Part shown: piece after piece, positions 45,654-54,071 of the stretch | Layout: the number at the start of each line of letters is the position of its first letter | Position numbering within the stretch: position 1 is the first letter of the stretch | Source: Clostridia bacterium | Lineage (GTDB): Bacteria > Bacillota_A > Clostridia > Oscillospirales > CAG-272 | Length of the DNA: 64,000 nt | Reading direction: 5' to 3' | Assembly: GCA_017452945.1 (NCBI GenBank) | Contig: JAFTLD010000009.1 | Coordinates: 1-64,000 of the forward strand | Notes under the pieces: model-generated | Told to the model about the DNA's origin: nothing | The model's database searches: none | The model's input: only the letters and a program-made list of their open reading frames with translations | Program-made: the position numbers and the translations under genes

Positions 45654-47000
45654 ATGATGACAGAAGAGCAAAAGAGACTTGTAAGAGAACAATTGCTTCT
45701 CGGTGATGATTTTCAAACAAAGTGGGAAAAGTACAGGAAAGTTTTCGGGAAGGATATAGATACACTTTTTGGCGATGATTATGCGAATAAAATTCGCCTT
45801 TCCGAGGGGCTTGAACACTTATTAAGCAACAGATTCTCAGATGCTTACCATGTCATACGCCATTTGGAATCTGCTTGCAAAACCGATGCTGACAGACGAA
45901 TATTTGCAAGACTTATCAAGCTTTGCTTGAATGAGAAAGAAATGGCCAAAGCCAAAATCGGAGATTGGGTAAAGCAAAGCCATGGCGGATATTATCAAAT
46001 CATCAAGCGGACACCCGAGTATGCCGTTATCAAAAGAGCCTTCGACCATAAATTTGTTTATGCGAAACAGTCTGTCAACGTAGACGGTTTTGCTATTGAA
46101 CTGACAGATTTGAAAACCTATCAATTTGTTGAAAAAGAAGATCTGCTGAAAATCAAGAGCTTTTTTGCAAGCAATCCCGACAAAGAAAAGGAATTTTTGC
46201 GCTATACCGATACCGTGCTTTCTTTCAGAGAGGCGCTTCTGAATGCAAATTTTTGCGAAGCCGAGTGGGAGTTCAGACAGTTTCATTTTTACCGTTGTAC
46301 GCTTGAAAACGTTGCTTTTATTGTGAATTTGGAGGATTACGGCGATCACGTCGGCGTAACCTATGGCTTTACGTCCATTGCAGAGCAAGATCATTTGAAG
46401 CATTATGGCGAGGACAACAATTCTGTAAAATTGCGCTTTTGTTCGGTTATCAAAAACGAGCAAGATCAGGCCCATGTTGCAAATGCCGTAAAAAGCGTGT
46501 ATGCAGCATATTTTGATAAATCAAAAGACGAAATACTGTCCTTAAAAAAAGAACGGCAAAAGCAGTTTTTGCAAAAAATTGCCGAAAAGCTCAAGCCGCT
46601 TGGCTTCAAGAAAAAGGGGACGAAATGGACAAAGCCTTTGGATCGTGATTTTTGCTTGGAATTTGAAGCCCAAAAATCCCGATGGTCAGATGAGTATTAT
46701 TTCAACGTAAGCGTATACCATAAAGAGGTGCAATTTCCGCAGTGCTACGCAACGCGCCTCAATACCAATGGAAAAGGGATTTATAATTGGCAGTTGATGA
46801 CAGACGGGGAATTGGATTGCTTGTTGAACGGGGCGATCCAAAGCGTTTTGACACCGATTATCAATACGCCTCTTGCGGAGCTTGGCTGCCAAACTGATAT
46901 ATGGCAAGGCTGCACTTGCCAAAGAAACAAATGCGAAGCTTGTTGGGTACAGAAAAACTTATGGGAAGCGAACCAAGCCGAATCAAGCAACGTACCTTAA
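45654..47000 (+). CDS. Large protein with DUF4304-like C-terminal domain
   Basis: The 448-aa protein has an unrecognised N-terminal part (helical, about 1-90, then a beta-rich SH3-like segment GDWVKQSHGGYYQIIKRTPEYAVIKRAFDH) and a C-terminal domain from about 300 (KERQKQFLQKIAEKLKPLGFKKKGTKWTK...) resembling DUF4304, a domain of unknown function found near toxin-immunity loci. It ends in a cysteine-rich tail (CTCQRNKCEAC). AAAGGA precedes the start; two adjacent ATG codons are possible. Confidence 0.65.
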   Translation: MMTEEQKRLVREQLLLGDDFQTKWEKYRKVFGKDIDTLFGDDYANKIRLSEGLEHLLSNRFSDAYHVIRHLESACKTDADRRIFARLIKLCLNEKEMAKAKIGDWVKQSHGGYYQIIKRTPEYAVIKRAFDHKFVYAKQSVNVDGFAIELTDLKTYQFVEKEDLLKIKSFFASNPDKEKEFLRYTDTVLSFREALLNANFCEAEWEFRQFHFYRCTLENVAFIVNLEDYGDHVGVTYGFTSIAEQDHLKHYGEDNNSVKLRFCSVIKNEQDQAHVANAVKSVYAAYFDKSKDEILSLKKERQKQFLQKIAEKLKPLGFKKKGTKWTKPLDRDFCLEFEAQKSRWSDEYYFNVSVYHKEVQFPQCYATRLNTNGKGIYNWQLMTDGELDCLLNGAIQSVLTPIINTPLAELGCQTDIWQGCTCQRNKCEACWVQKNLWEANQAESSNVP

Positions 47001-47066
47001 CAATCCAAACGAGCATAGGATCGGGAAGATCATAATCTTTACTCCCACGAAAGGATAGGAGCAAAA

Positions 47067-47618
47067 ATGACGGAATACGTAAATTTCATAGCACGCCTGA
47101 TCAAAAACAAGTTTGCAGGCTTCAACGTATTGATAACGGCGGGGCTGGTGATCGCGGTTTTGCTTGGCTTGCTGCTTACGTTTACCTATGAAATGCCGGC
47201 GGATTTGCGGACACAAACCGGAACTGTGGCAAGCTTTGATCAATATGAAAATAAGTGGTATCATAACTTGTTCGGTTACACACAAGGCTCGTATTTCAAG
47301 GTCGAATTTTCGGACGGCTCATATTTTGAAGCAACGGGCATTTGCTATGATTGTATTGACAAAGCGTTGTTTGAAGCCTTACAAACGGGAGATAGACTCA
47401 CGTTGGTCTACCATGATGGCCGCATGAGCCCCAAACGAATCTATGCCATTGAATATATGGGCAGGGAATATTTGGCGCTTGGCGACGTAGAGGCTGAGTT
47501 TTTGAAGAATCAACGCACATCTTACGTAGCAGGCCCTTGCATGATGGGGGTATGTGTTTTGACAGCAACCGTCTTATATATCGTGAATTATCGAAAGAAT
47601 AAGAAAAATCCTGCTTAA
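47067..47618 (+). CDS. Two-helix membrane protein (183 aa), DUF3592-like
   Basis: N-terminal membrane helix (about 16-44), a soluble beta-rich loop (about 50-145, GTVASFDQYENKWYHNLF, DGSYFEATGICYDCID) and a second helix near the C-terminus (about 155-175). The arrangement matches DUF3592-type membrane proteins of unknown function. AGGATAGGAG upstream supports the start. Confidence 0.6.
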   Translation: MTEYVNFIARLIKNKFAGFNVLITAGLVIAVLLGLLLTFTYEMPADLRTQTGTVASFDQYENKWYHNLFGYTQGSYFKVEFSDGSYFEATGICYDCIDKALFEALQTGDRLTLVYHDGRMSPKRIYAIEYMGREYLALGDVEAEFLKNQRTSYVAGPCMMGVCVLTATVLYIVNYRKNKKNPA

Positions 47619-47641
47619 AAAGTAAGAAAAAAGGTGCATCC

Positions 47642-47986
47642 ATGAACGATATTGAACTGATTTATGATAAAGTAAAAGACAAGTATCGCTTAACGCTGAC
47701 CAATACGTCTGATTTGGATGACGGGTTTACGTGGAGTGTTCCCGTAATCTGCGGTGAGCGTGAGCAAGCGAGATTCTGGCTGTATGCCGACGCGGACGTT
47801 CCAGAGCCGCACGGTATTGAATTTGTCTTTTCCGTGGAGTATCAAAAAAGGACTTTGTTTGGAAAAGGCATGAAAACATGCCATACGCATTGGCATCCGC
47901 AGAGTATTGAACAGGCTGCCGAGGATGTTGACAGCTTTATGCGGGGCGATATTCCGCTGCCCTCGTTTGCGCACCGGACGGAATGA
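47642..47986 (+). CDS. Unrecognised small protein (114 aa)
   Basis: Beta-rich pattern (IELIYDKVKDKYRLTLTNTSDLDDGFTW), no membrane segment. AAGGTG precedes the ATG. Its end overlaps the upstream ATG of the next gene, so the small genes here are densely packed as one operon. Confidence 0.6.
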   Translation: MNDIELIYDKVKDKYRLTLTNTSDLDDGFTWSVPVICGEREQARFWLYADADVPEPHGIEFVFSVEYQKRTLFGKGMKTCHTHWHPQSIEQAAEDVDSFMRGDIPLPSFAHRTE

Positions 47987-48003
47987 ACGTAAAGGAGAGA
48001 AGA

Positions 48004-48357
48004 ATGATTTTATACAGACCTGTTGGCGAAAAGGAAAAAGAACTGATTGAGCAAAGCGGATTTACAAGGTTTCCGCCCAGGCTTGATTGGCAACCCATCT
48101 TTTATCCCGTGCTGAATCAGCGATACGCGGAAGAAATTGCCGGCAAATGGAATACCAAGGATGCCGACTCCGGATACAAGGGATATGTGACGCAATTTGA
48201 AGTTGAGGATGACTACATAGCTGCGTTTCCCGTGCAGACAGTAGGTGCATCCCGGCATCAGGAGCTTTGGATTCCCGCAGAAGAGCTGGATAGTTTTAAT
48301 GACCATATCGTTGGGAAAATTGAGATCGTCAAGGTGATTGATCATGAGCAGAAATGA
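48004..48357 (+). CDS. Unrecognised small protein (117 aa)
   Basis: Starts MILYRPVGEKEKELIEQSGFTRFPPRLDWQPIF, resembling the ADP-ribosyl/DUF-type beta-alpha small proteins that occur in immunity operons. The ATG at 48004 has AAAGGAG upstream and is preferred to an in-frame ATG seven codons earlier. It overlaps the next gene by four bases (ATGA). Confidence 0.6.
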   Translation: MILYRPVGEKEKELIEQSGFTRFPPRLDWQPIFYPVLNQRYAEEIAGKWNTKDADSGYKGYVTQFEVEDDYIAAFPVQTVGASRHQELWIPAEELDSFNDHIVGKIEIVKVIDHEQK

Positions 48358-48956
48358 TCGCTATGATTTTCTACAAAGTCACGCACAAGCACAAATTGGA
48401 GGATCACTATGAGCGCAAGATGATCGGCATTTTCAGTACCCGCGAAAAGGCACTTGCCGTGATTGGGGACTTGCAGCAAAAGCCGGGCTTTTGCGATACG
48501 CGGGATGGGTTTCGAACAAGACGCGTGCTTCGTGTCTGCCGCCCACGCTTGCTTGACGTGATCGGATGGGCAGAGGGCTTTGATACGTATACATATTATC
48601 CCGGTCTTGATCATAACGAGCAAAGAGCCTTGAAATTGGTTCAGGAATACGGGTTTGATTTTGAAAATATCCAAAAGCAAGAGATCGTGCAGCTGTTGGA
48701 GCAGGAGCTTGAAAGCCCTTGGCCGGGTAGTGCGGAATATTTGCGCGTTTTGTGCGGTTATCTGTATTGCCTTGGTGACGCTTCGGACGTGCCACTCTTG
48801 GAAAAGGCGAAATACAGCGTCAATATGGACGTGGGCAGCATGATCGATGCCGAGTGGATCGACAACCTGAAAAACGGCGGTCTGGCAGACAAGGACAACA
48901 ATATCCGCGCCCGCGAGGAGATCGTGCAGGAATTTTTGCAATATTACAGAGATTGA
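48354..48956 (+). CDS. Protein with DUF7336-like N-terminus and helical repeat tail (200 aa)
   Basis: Residues 1-80 (MIAMIFYKVTHKHK...MIGIFSTREKALAVIGDLQQKPGF) match the DUF7336-type pattern, where a strand, IGIYSS-like motif and helix are followed by PGF..; residues 95-200 look like helical repeats (QLLEQELESPWPGSAEYL). It is one of the better-conserved pieces of this operon. Function unknown. Confidence 0.6.
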   Translation: MIAMIFYKVTHKHKLEDHYERKMIGIFSTREKALAVIGDLQQKPGFCDTRDGFRTRRVLRVCRPRLLDVIGWAEGFDTYTYYPGLDHNEQRALKLVQEYGFDFENIQKQEIVQLLEQELESPWPGSAEYLRVLCGYLYCLGDASDVPLLEKAKYSVNMDVGSMIDAEWIDNLKNGGLADKDNNIRAREEIVQEFLQYYRD

Positions 48957-48965
48957 GGTAGGGGT

Positions 48966-49424
48966 ATGAACCGAAGCAGGTTGAAGGTGACCGAGCGCCA
49001 AGGAACGATTACGGTCAAAAAGCGGATGTATACCTGGGAGTATGCGCTGTTTGGTGCGGTACTGCTTACAGGAATATTGGCTTGTCTGCTTTTGCCTGCG
49101 GTGCGAAATACGCCCATGCTGTGGATCGTAACCGTCGCAGCAGAGCTTTGCAGCACTGCGGTGCTTGTGGTGCGATTGCTTTGGAAAATGGTGATCGACC
49201 GCGAAAAGCGGCAGATTATTCTGCATCACTTAAATAAAGAGGTTCACGGCTTTGACCAGATCAAAGAGATCAAAACCTATCACAAATCGGGCGGCAGCGA
49301 GGAAAACGATGAGGATAAGGTGATCTTCTTGCTGCATGACGGTCGCGAGGTTGCATTTAACACCTTGGACGAGCAGGAGGCACGGGAGCTTGCGGCACTG
49401 CTGACAGGCATCATTTTTTCATAA
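48966..49424 (+). CDS. Membrane protein with PH-like C-terminal domain (152 aa)
   Basis: Two hydrophobic segments (about 25-45 and 55-75) are followed by a soluble part with strand pattern DREKRQIILHHLNKEVHGFDQIKEIKTY, resembling a bacterial PH domain. GAGGTAGGGG lies upstream of the ATG. Function unknown. Confidence 0.6.
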   Translation: MNRSRLKVTERQGTITVKKRMYTWEYALFGAVLLTGILACLLLPAVRNTPMLWIVTVAAELCSTAVLVVRLLWKMVIDREKRQIILHHLNKEVHGFDQIKEIKTYHKSGGSEENDEDKVIFLLHDGREVAFNTLDEQEARELAALLTGIIFS

Positions 49425-49443
49425 GCTTTCAAAAGGAGCGAGT

Positions 49444-49875
49444 ATGGGAACGAGAAAAACATATTCCATCCCGATGGGGATGGTGTTTGGCAAGTTTTAT
49501 TGCCATAAATGCGGTGCGAAGTTGAAAAACACGCCCGTCAAGGAACGCACGGTGCATCCGGGCGATCCCGATTGGTTCAGAGAAAGCAAGATCGGCAATA
49601 CGCATTATCTTGGCAGCGTGGAGAAGTACGAATATCAATTCAAATGCCCGTCCTGTGCGCATGAGATGGATTATGACGCGCAGTGTATCTGCAAGCAGAT
49701 GCAAAAGATCCTTGCCAAACGGGTGCTGAGCGATCAAGAGATCAAGGATTATTTGCCCCAAGCCAAGGCGGCGGAGGAAAAAAGACAGAAAATAACCGAA
49801 ATCGTGACCTTTTCTGTCATTGGCGTTGTCACCGTTTTGACATTTGTCCTGTATTTGCTGTTTGGCAGGGGATAA
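49444..49875 (+). CDS. Zinc-ribbon protein with C-terminal membrane anchor (143 aa)
   Basis: Cysteine pairs CHKCG (about 20-25) and CPSC (about 73-77), the second followed by CIC, form a zinc-ribbon; a single hydrophobic segment (about 118-140) is at the C-terminus. Function unknown; the layout suggests a membrane-tethered zinc protein. AAAAGGAG precedes the start. Confidence 0.6.
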   Translation: MGTRKTYSIPMGMVFGKFYCHKCGAKLKNTPVKERTVHPGDPDWFRESKIGNTHYLGSVEKYEYQFKCPSCAHEMDYDAQCICKQMQKILAKRVLSDQEIKDYLPQAKAAEEKRQKITEIVTFSVIGVVTVLTFVLYLLFGRG

Positions 49876-49896
49876 GTAGGGCTTTGCCGTAGTACA

Positions 49897-50236
49897 TTGT
49901 TTCAACTAAAACTTGACATTAACAGCATATCATCGAGAGTTACTTTTTCACCCAATCGGACGACCATAGGAACGGACACGCGTTGCGAAGGCGTCCCCCG
50001 AGGGGAAGCTGTCGCGCAGCGACTGAAGGGGATTTGCGGGCAAAACGGTGCGATTGACCGCTCGGGTGAAACGCTCATAAACCAAAGTATTCGCATTCCC
50101 CTTCAGTCGCTGCGCGCCAGCTTCCCCCCGGGGGACGCCTTTGTAGCGCGAATCCGTCTTTATGCATATCCGTTTCAATTCATGCAGTATTTTGCTTCGG
50201 GGAGTGCAGTGAAATGTCAAGTTTTAGATGAAACAA
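49897..50236. mobile_element. MITE-like element (340 bp) with 24-bp terminal inverted repeats
   Basis: Termini 49897-49920 and 50213-50236 are inverted repeats matching in 23 of 24 bases (TTGTTTCA-CTAAAACTTGACATT type). Inside, 49988-50031 and 50098-50141 are 44-base inverted repeats with two mismatches. There is no transposase and no credible gene, so it is a non-autonomous element needing a transposase in trans. A target duplication could not be identified with confidence. It splits the small-gene run. Confidence 0.8.
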
Positions 50237-50306
50237 GGTAGTAGGGGCTTTTTCCCGTCAACGGACAAAACGAAAATATCCGACAAATCACAGAAAGGAG
50301 CCGCAC

Positions 50307-50873
50307 ATGCCAAGCAGAAAGCAAAAGCGCGAGAATATCAGGCAATACAAGTATGCCGTGCGGCAAAAGGAAACTTTGCTGCTGCAAAAGAAGAGCCTTT
50401 CCGAGGATCTGCGGGATCATGTGATCCTTAGCGTTTTTTTCCTTGCGTTGGCGTGCCTTGTGATCCTTGTCGGTGCGTTTCTGAAGAGGCCTGCGGTTTT
50501 GGTGGGTACGATCCCTACGACAGCGGCAGCAATCTTGCTTGCCTGCTTTGCATTTCGCAGCGCAAGCGTATATCGAAAGATGCGTCAAATCATGACCTCG
50601 GCTGCAGAAGAAAAGAAAGTCTGCGTACAAAAAATCAAGCTTTGGATGATCCCCGGGCATCGCGGTACGTCTTGGATCAGATGCGTTGTGCTGATCGATG
50701 AGAGCGGGGAAAAGTATTATTACGCATATCCGGCCGGGCATACGCCGATCTCGGGCTTTGCTAAGGTGATCAGGGCGCGCTGCTTATATCAAACGGTTTA
50801 TATTTCGTGCTATAAAAATACACGGTTCATATCACATTTTGACTTTACGGATCATGAAAGGAGTCCATCATGA
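50307..50873 (+). CDS. Two-helix membrane protein (188 aa)
   Basis: A basic N-terminal helix (about 1-35) is followed by two hydrophobic segments (about 44-68 and 72-95) and a soluble C-terminal half with beta pattern (VCVQKIKLWMIPGHRGTSWIRCVVLID). GAAAGGAG precedes the ATG. It overlaps the GH127 gene by four bases (ATGA), which suggests co-transcription. Unknown function. Confidence 0.6.
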   Translation: MPSRKQKRENIRQYKYAVRQKETLLLQKKSLSEDLRDHVILSVFFLALACLVILVGAFLKRPAVLVGTIPTTAAAILLACFAFRSASVYRKMRQIMTSAAEEKKVCVQKIKLWMIPGHRGTSWIRCVVLIDESGEKYYYAYPAGHTPISGFAKVIRARCLYQTVYISCYKNTRFISHFDFTDHERSPS

Positions 50874-52681
50874 ATTACAAGTATCATTACCTGCCCGCAG
50901 GAGCGGCACGCTATGAGAGCGTTGTGGATGCGCACGCGCGTTTTATTCTGAACAAACAGCTGGGGGACAGAGAGCTTTGGAAAAAGTTCGTGCAGGTGTT
51001 TATCGAGCGTCCCGATCATCACGATCACGGCTGGCGCGGTGAATATTTCGGAAAAATGATGCGCGGTGCCTGCCTGACCTACCGCTACGCGCCGGACGAG
51101 GAGCTGTACGGTATTCTCTTTGACACCGTCAAGGCGCTGCTTGACACGCAGGACGAGCATGGGCGCATTACCACTTATCCCAAGGACTGTGAATTCCGCG
51201 GCTGGGATATGTGGACGCGCAAGTACGTGCTGGTAGGCTGCCTGTATTTTTACGGCATTTGCCGTGACGAGGGCTTCAAATCGCACATTCTTTCTTGCCT
51301 TGAGCGTCACGTGGATTATCTGATCGGGCGTCTTGGTGACGGTGAGGGGCAGATGTCGATTCTGGACACCTCTGCCGCTTGGGGGGGACTCAACTCCAGC
51401 ACCGTTCTGGAGCCCGTCATCGAGCTTTACAAGCTGACCGGAAAACAGAAATTCCTGGATTTCGGCAAGTACGTGCTGGATCAGGGCGGCTGTCACGGCG
51501 GCAACCTCTTGGAGCTTGCCGAGGCTGGCGAGATATATCCTTATCAGTATCCGCAGGTCAAGGCTTATGAAATGATGTCCTATTTCGAGGGCGCTTTGGC
51601 TTGGTATGAGGTAACGGGTGAGGAACGCTACTTACGTATTGTAGAAAAATTCGTGCAAGCGGTCAGAGAGAGTGATATTACCATCATCGGCTGCTCCGGC
51701 TGCACCCATGAGCTGTTTGACCACTCTGCTGTCATGCAGACAGAGCCTGCACCCGACAGAGGGATTATGCAGGAAACATGCGTGACCGTGACTTGGATGC
51801 GCCTTTTGGAGCGTCTGTTGCGTCTGACCGGTAACGTATCCTACGTGCAGGATATCGAGCGCTCGGCATACAACGCGCTGTACGGCAGTCTGAACCCCTT
51901 TAACCAAACTCAATTCAGCTTTGAGGATAAGACTTACGTGGCAGGTGTGCCGTTTGACAGCTACAGCCCCTTGACTTACCAACCGCGCGGCATTGGCATC
52001 GGTGGCTACAAGAAATTCAGCTCCGGCGGCTACTACGGCTGCTGTGCCTGTATCGGTGCGGCAGGAACTGCGCTGTTCCCGCTGATCCAGGTGCTGGCTT
52101 ATGACAAGGGCTTTGTATTCAACGGCTACCAGAACGGTACCGTGACCGCCACCACTCCGGGCGGCAACACGGTTACCTTTGAAATTTCGGGCGCATACGT
52201 CGAAGAAGGTGAGGTCAGAATCAAGATCGGCCTTAGCGCTCCCGAAGCCTTCGCCATCAAGCTGCGTGTGCCCGAATGGAGCCATGATGCCGAGCTGACC
52301 GTTTGCGGCGAACAGCTGACAGCGGTCAAGGGCTACAACCAAATCGGCTGCACTTGGCATGACGGTGACGTGATCACGCTTTGTCTGCATCCCGAGGTCG
52401 AGCGCATGACCTTGAACGGCAAGCAGGCGTACGTATACGGCAATATCGTGTTGGCGCGTGACGAGAGAAAAGAGTCTGCCGATATCAACGATCCCTTTGC
52501 ACCCGTGGTCAACGATGGCCGTTTGGTGCTGGAACAAATCGATACCGAGCCCGGTGAGATGGTGCGATTCATACTGGAAACCGACAAGGGACAGGTGCTG
52601 CTGACCGATTACGCGTGGTGCGGAAAGCATTGGAACGAGGAGCATTCTGCGATTGCGGTCTGGCTGCCCACAGAGGCGTGA
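50870..52681 (+). CDS. GH127 glycoside hydrolase (beta-L-arabinofuranosidase type)
   Basis: The 603-aa protein follows GH127: the zinc-cysteine active site is visible as E302 and C304 (QETC) and C391, C392 (GCCAC), matching the Cys3-Glu site of characterised members, where a cysteine is the nucleophile. GH127 enzymes release beta-L-arabinofuranose from plant cell-wall glycoproteins and pectin side chains. No signal peptide, so cytoplasmic. AAAGGAG precedes the ATG. It is followed by an SGNH hydrolase three bases later. Confidence 0.88.
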   Translation: MNYKYHYLPAGAARYESVVDAHARFILNKQLGDRELWKKFVQVFIERPDHHDHGWRGEYFGKMMRGACLTYRYAPDEELYGILFDTVKALLDTQDEHGRITTYPKDCEFRGWDMWTRKYVLVGCLYFYGICRDEGFKSHILSCLERHVDYLIGRLGDGEGQMSILDTSAAWGGLNSSTVLEPVIELYKLTGKQKFLDFGKYVLDQGGCHGGNLLELAEAGEIYPYQYPQVKAYEMMSYFEGALAWYEVTGEERYLRIVEKFVQAVRESDITIIGCSGCTHELFDHSAVMQTEPAPDRGIMQETCVTVTWMRLLERLLRLTGNVSYVQDIERSAYNALYGSLNPFNQTQFSFEDKTYVAGVPFDSYSPLTYQPRGIGIGGYKKFSSGGYYGCCACIGAAGTALFPLIQVLAYDKGFVFNGYQNGTVTATTPGGNTVTFEISGAYVEEGEVRIKIGLSAPEAFAIKLRVPEWSHDAELTVCGEQLTAVKGYNQIGCTWHDGDVITLCLHPEVERMTLNGKQAYVYGNIVLARDERKESADINDPFAPVVNDGRLVLEQIDTEPGEMVRFILETDKGQVLLTDYAWCGKHWNEEHSAIAVWLPTEA

Positions 52682-52683
52682 GT

Positions 52684-53337
52684 ATGAGGATTCTGTGCAT
52701 TGGCAACAGCTATACCTATTTTTCGGACATGCCGTCAATTGTGTCGGAGTTGCTGAACGCCAACGGCGTAGACGGCAAGGTGGATGCGGTGACGGTCGGT
52801 GGCCGAAAGCTATATGAGAATCTTACCCCCGAGGACGCGTCCTGTCAGCACATCAAGGCGTTGTGCGCGCAAGGAACGTATGATGCGGTGATATTGCAGG
52901 AGCAAAGCTGTTTTCCTCTTGTGGATTATGAAACATTCTTGGAGGGAGTGCGCGGCTGTGCCGATCTGGTGAATGCCGGGCGTACCGTCCTGTATGCCAC
53001 GTGGGGCAGAAAACGGGGAAGTGCGCTTTTGGCTGAGCGCGGTTGGACGTCCGAGGGCATGACCGCAGCGCTTGCCGACGCCTATGAAAAGGTGGCACAA
53101 GCAATTGGCGGGGAATGCGCTCACGTGGGGCGTTGCTTTGCGGCCATCGGGGCGACCTGCCCCGAGATTGAGCTGTACGACCCCGACCTCTCGCATCCGT
53201 CCTATGCGGGCAGCTGCGTGGCAGGGCTTGCGCTGTATAAAACTCTGCTGGGAGCGCTGCCGCAAAATACCTCTGTGCTTTTGCTTGATGCATCGGTTGT
53301 TGCGCGGCTGGCGGAGGTTATTGATACTGTTATATAA
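52684..53337 (+). CDS. SGNH/GDSL hydrolase family protein
   Basis: Block I is IGNSYTYFSDMP with catalytic serine S9, a later LQEQSCFPLVDYE region supplies the block-III type residues and the C-terminal block V is DLSHPSYAG with the Asp-x-x-His pair. Such enzymes deacylate sugars or polysaccharides. The ATG at 52684 follows the GH127 stop by two bases, so the pair likely removes esters and arabinose from the same glycan. The upstream frame extension is rejected. Confidence 0.8.
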   Translation: MRILCIGNSYTYFSDMPSIVSELLNANGVDGKVDAVTVGGRKLYENLTPEDASCQHIKALCAQGTYDAVILQEQSCFPLVDYETFLEGVRGCADLVNAGRTVLYATWGRKRGSALLAERGWTSEGMTAALADAYEKVAQAIGGECAHVGRCFAAIGATCPEIELYDPDLSHPSYAGSCVAGLALYKTLLGALPQNTSVLLLDASVVARLAEVIDTVI

Positions 53338-53348
53338 AGGAGGGCGTT

Positions 53349-54056
53349 ATGTTACTCTACATCATTCGCCATGGCGATCCCGATTATTCTACCGACACCT
53401 TGACCGAGCGCGGTTGGGCGCAAGCCGAGGCAGTTGGTAAGCGTATGGCGGATGCCGGCATCAACCGCGTGTTTTCCTCACCCATGGGCAGAGCACGCCA
53501 GACCGCAGAGCCGACCTGCAGAATGCTGGGTCTTGACTACACGGTCGAGCCCTGGGCGCACGAGATTGGCGACGAGCACCGCTTGACCCCATACCCGGAC
53601 GGGGAGCTGAAATCGGTATCTTTGGTTGACCGCGTGCATTTCCGCCGTGACGGTGGCATTGACTTATCCTATGAGCAAGCCTTCCAAGCTCCGGGCTTTT
53701 CGACCTCGGGCATGAAGGACGCGCTGGATACCATATCTGCCGGCGCAAGAGATTTCCTGGAGCGGTTGGGATATCGGGAGGAAAACGGTGTGTACCGGAT
53801 TCTCGAACCCAACCATGATAAGGTTGCGCTGTTTTGCCATGCCGGTATGGGAAGGATCCTGGTAGCGCATCTGTTGCACATTCCGCTGCATATGATGTGG
53901 GCAGGATTCAACTATACCCATTCGGGCGTGACCGTCATAGAATTCAAAAATTCCAAGACGGGATATTGCGTTCCGCGTCTGCTTTGCTACTCGGATATGT
54001 CACATCTTTATGCCGCAGGGTTGGATATGAAATACTGCGGAAGAACCGAAATTTAA
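53349..54056 (+). CDS. Histidine phosphatase (phosphoglycerate mutase-like)
   Basis: N-terminal RHGD (R7, H8) with the catalytic histidine, SSPMGRARQTAEPT and the second half FCHAGMGRILVAHLL identify the histidine-phosphatase branch, 235 aa. AAAGGAGG lies upstream. Substrate unknown; it may act on a sugar phosphate from the neighbouring glycan pathway, or be general. Confidence 0.88.
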   Translation: MLLYIIRHGDPDYSTDTLTERGWAQAEAVGKRMADAGINRVFSSPMGRARQTAEPTCRMLGLDYTVEPWAHEIGDEHRLTPYPDGELKSVSLVDRVHFRRDGGIDLSYEQAFQAPGFSTSGMKDALDTISAGARDFLERLGYREENGVYRILEPNHDKVALFCHAGMGRILVAHLLHIPLHMMWAGFNYTHSGVTVIEFKNSKTGYCVPRLLCYSDMSHLYAAGLDMKYCGRTEI

Positions 54057-54071
54057 TAAGGAATAGAGATC

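Noticed and set aside
49897..50241. A 114-codon frame inside the MITE
   Set aside because: It follows the inverted repeats exactly and has no ribosome-binding site.
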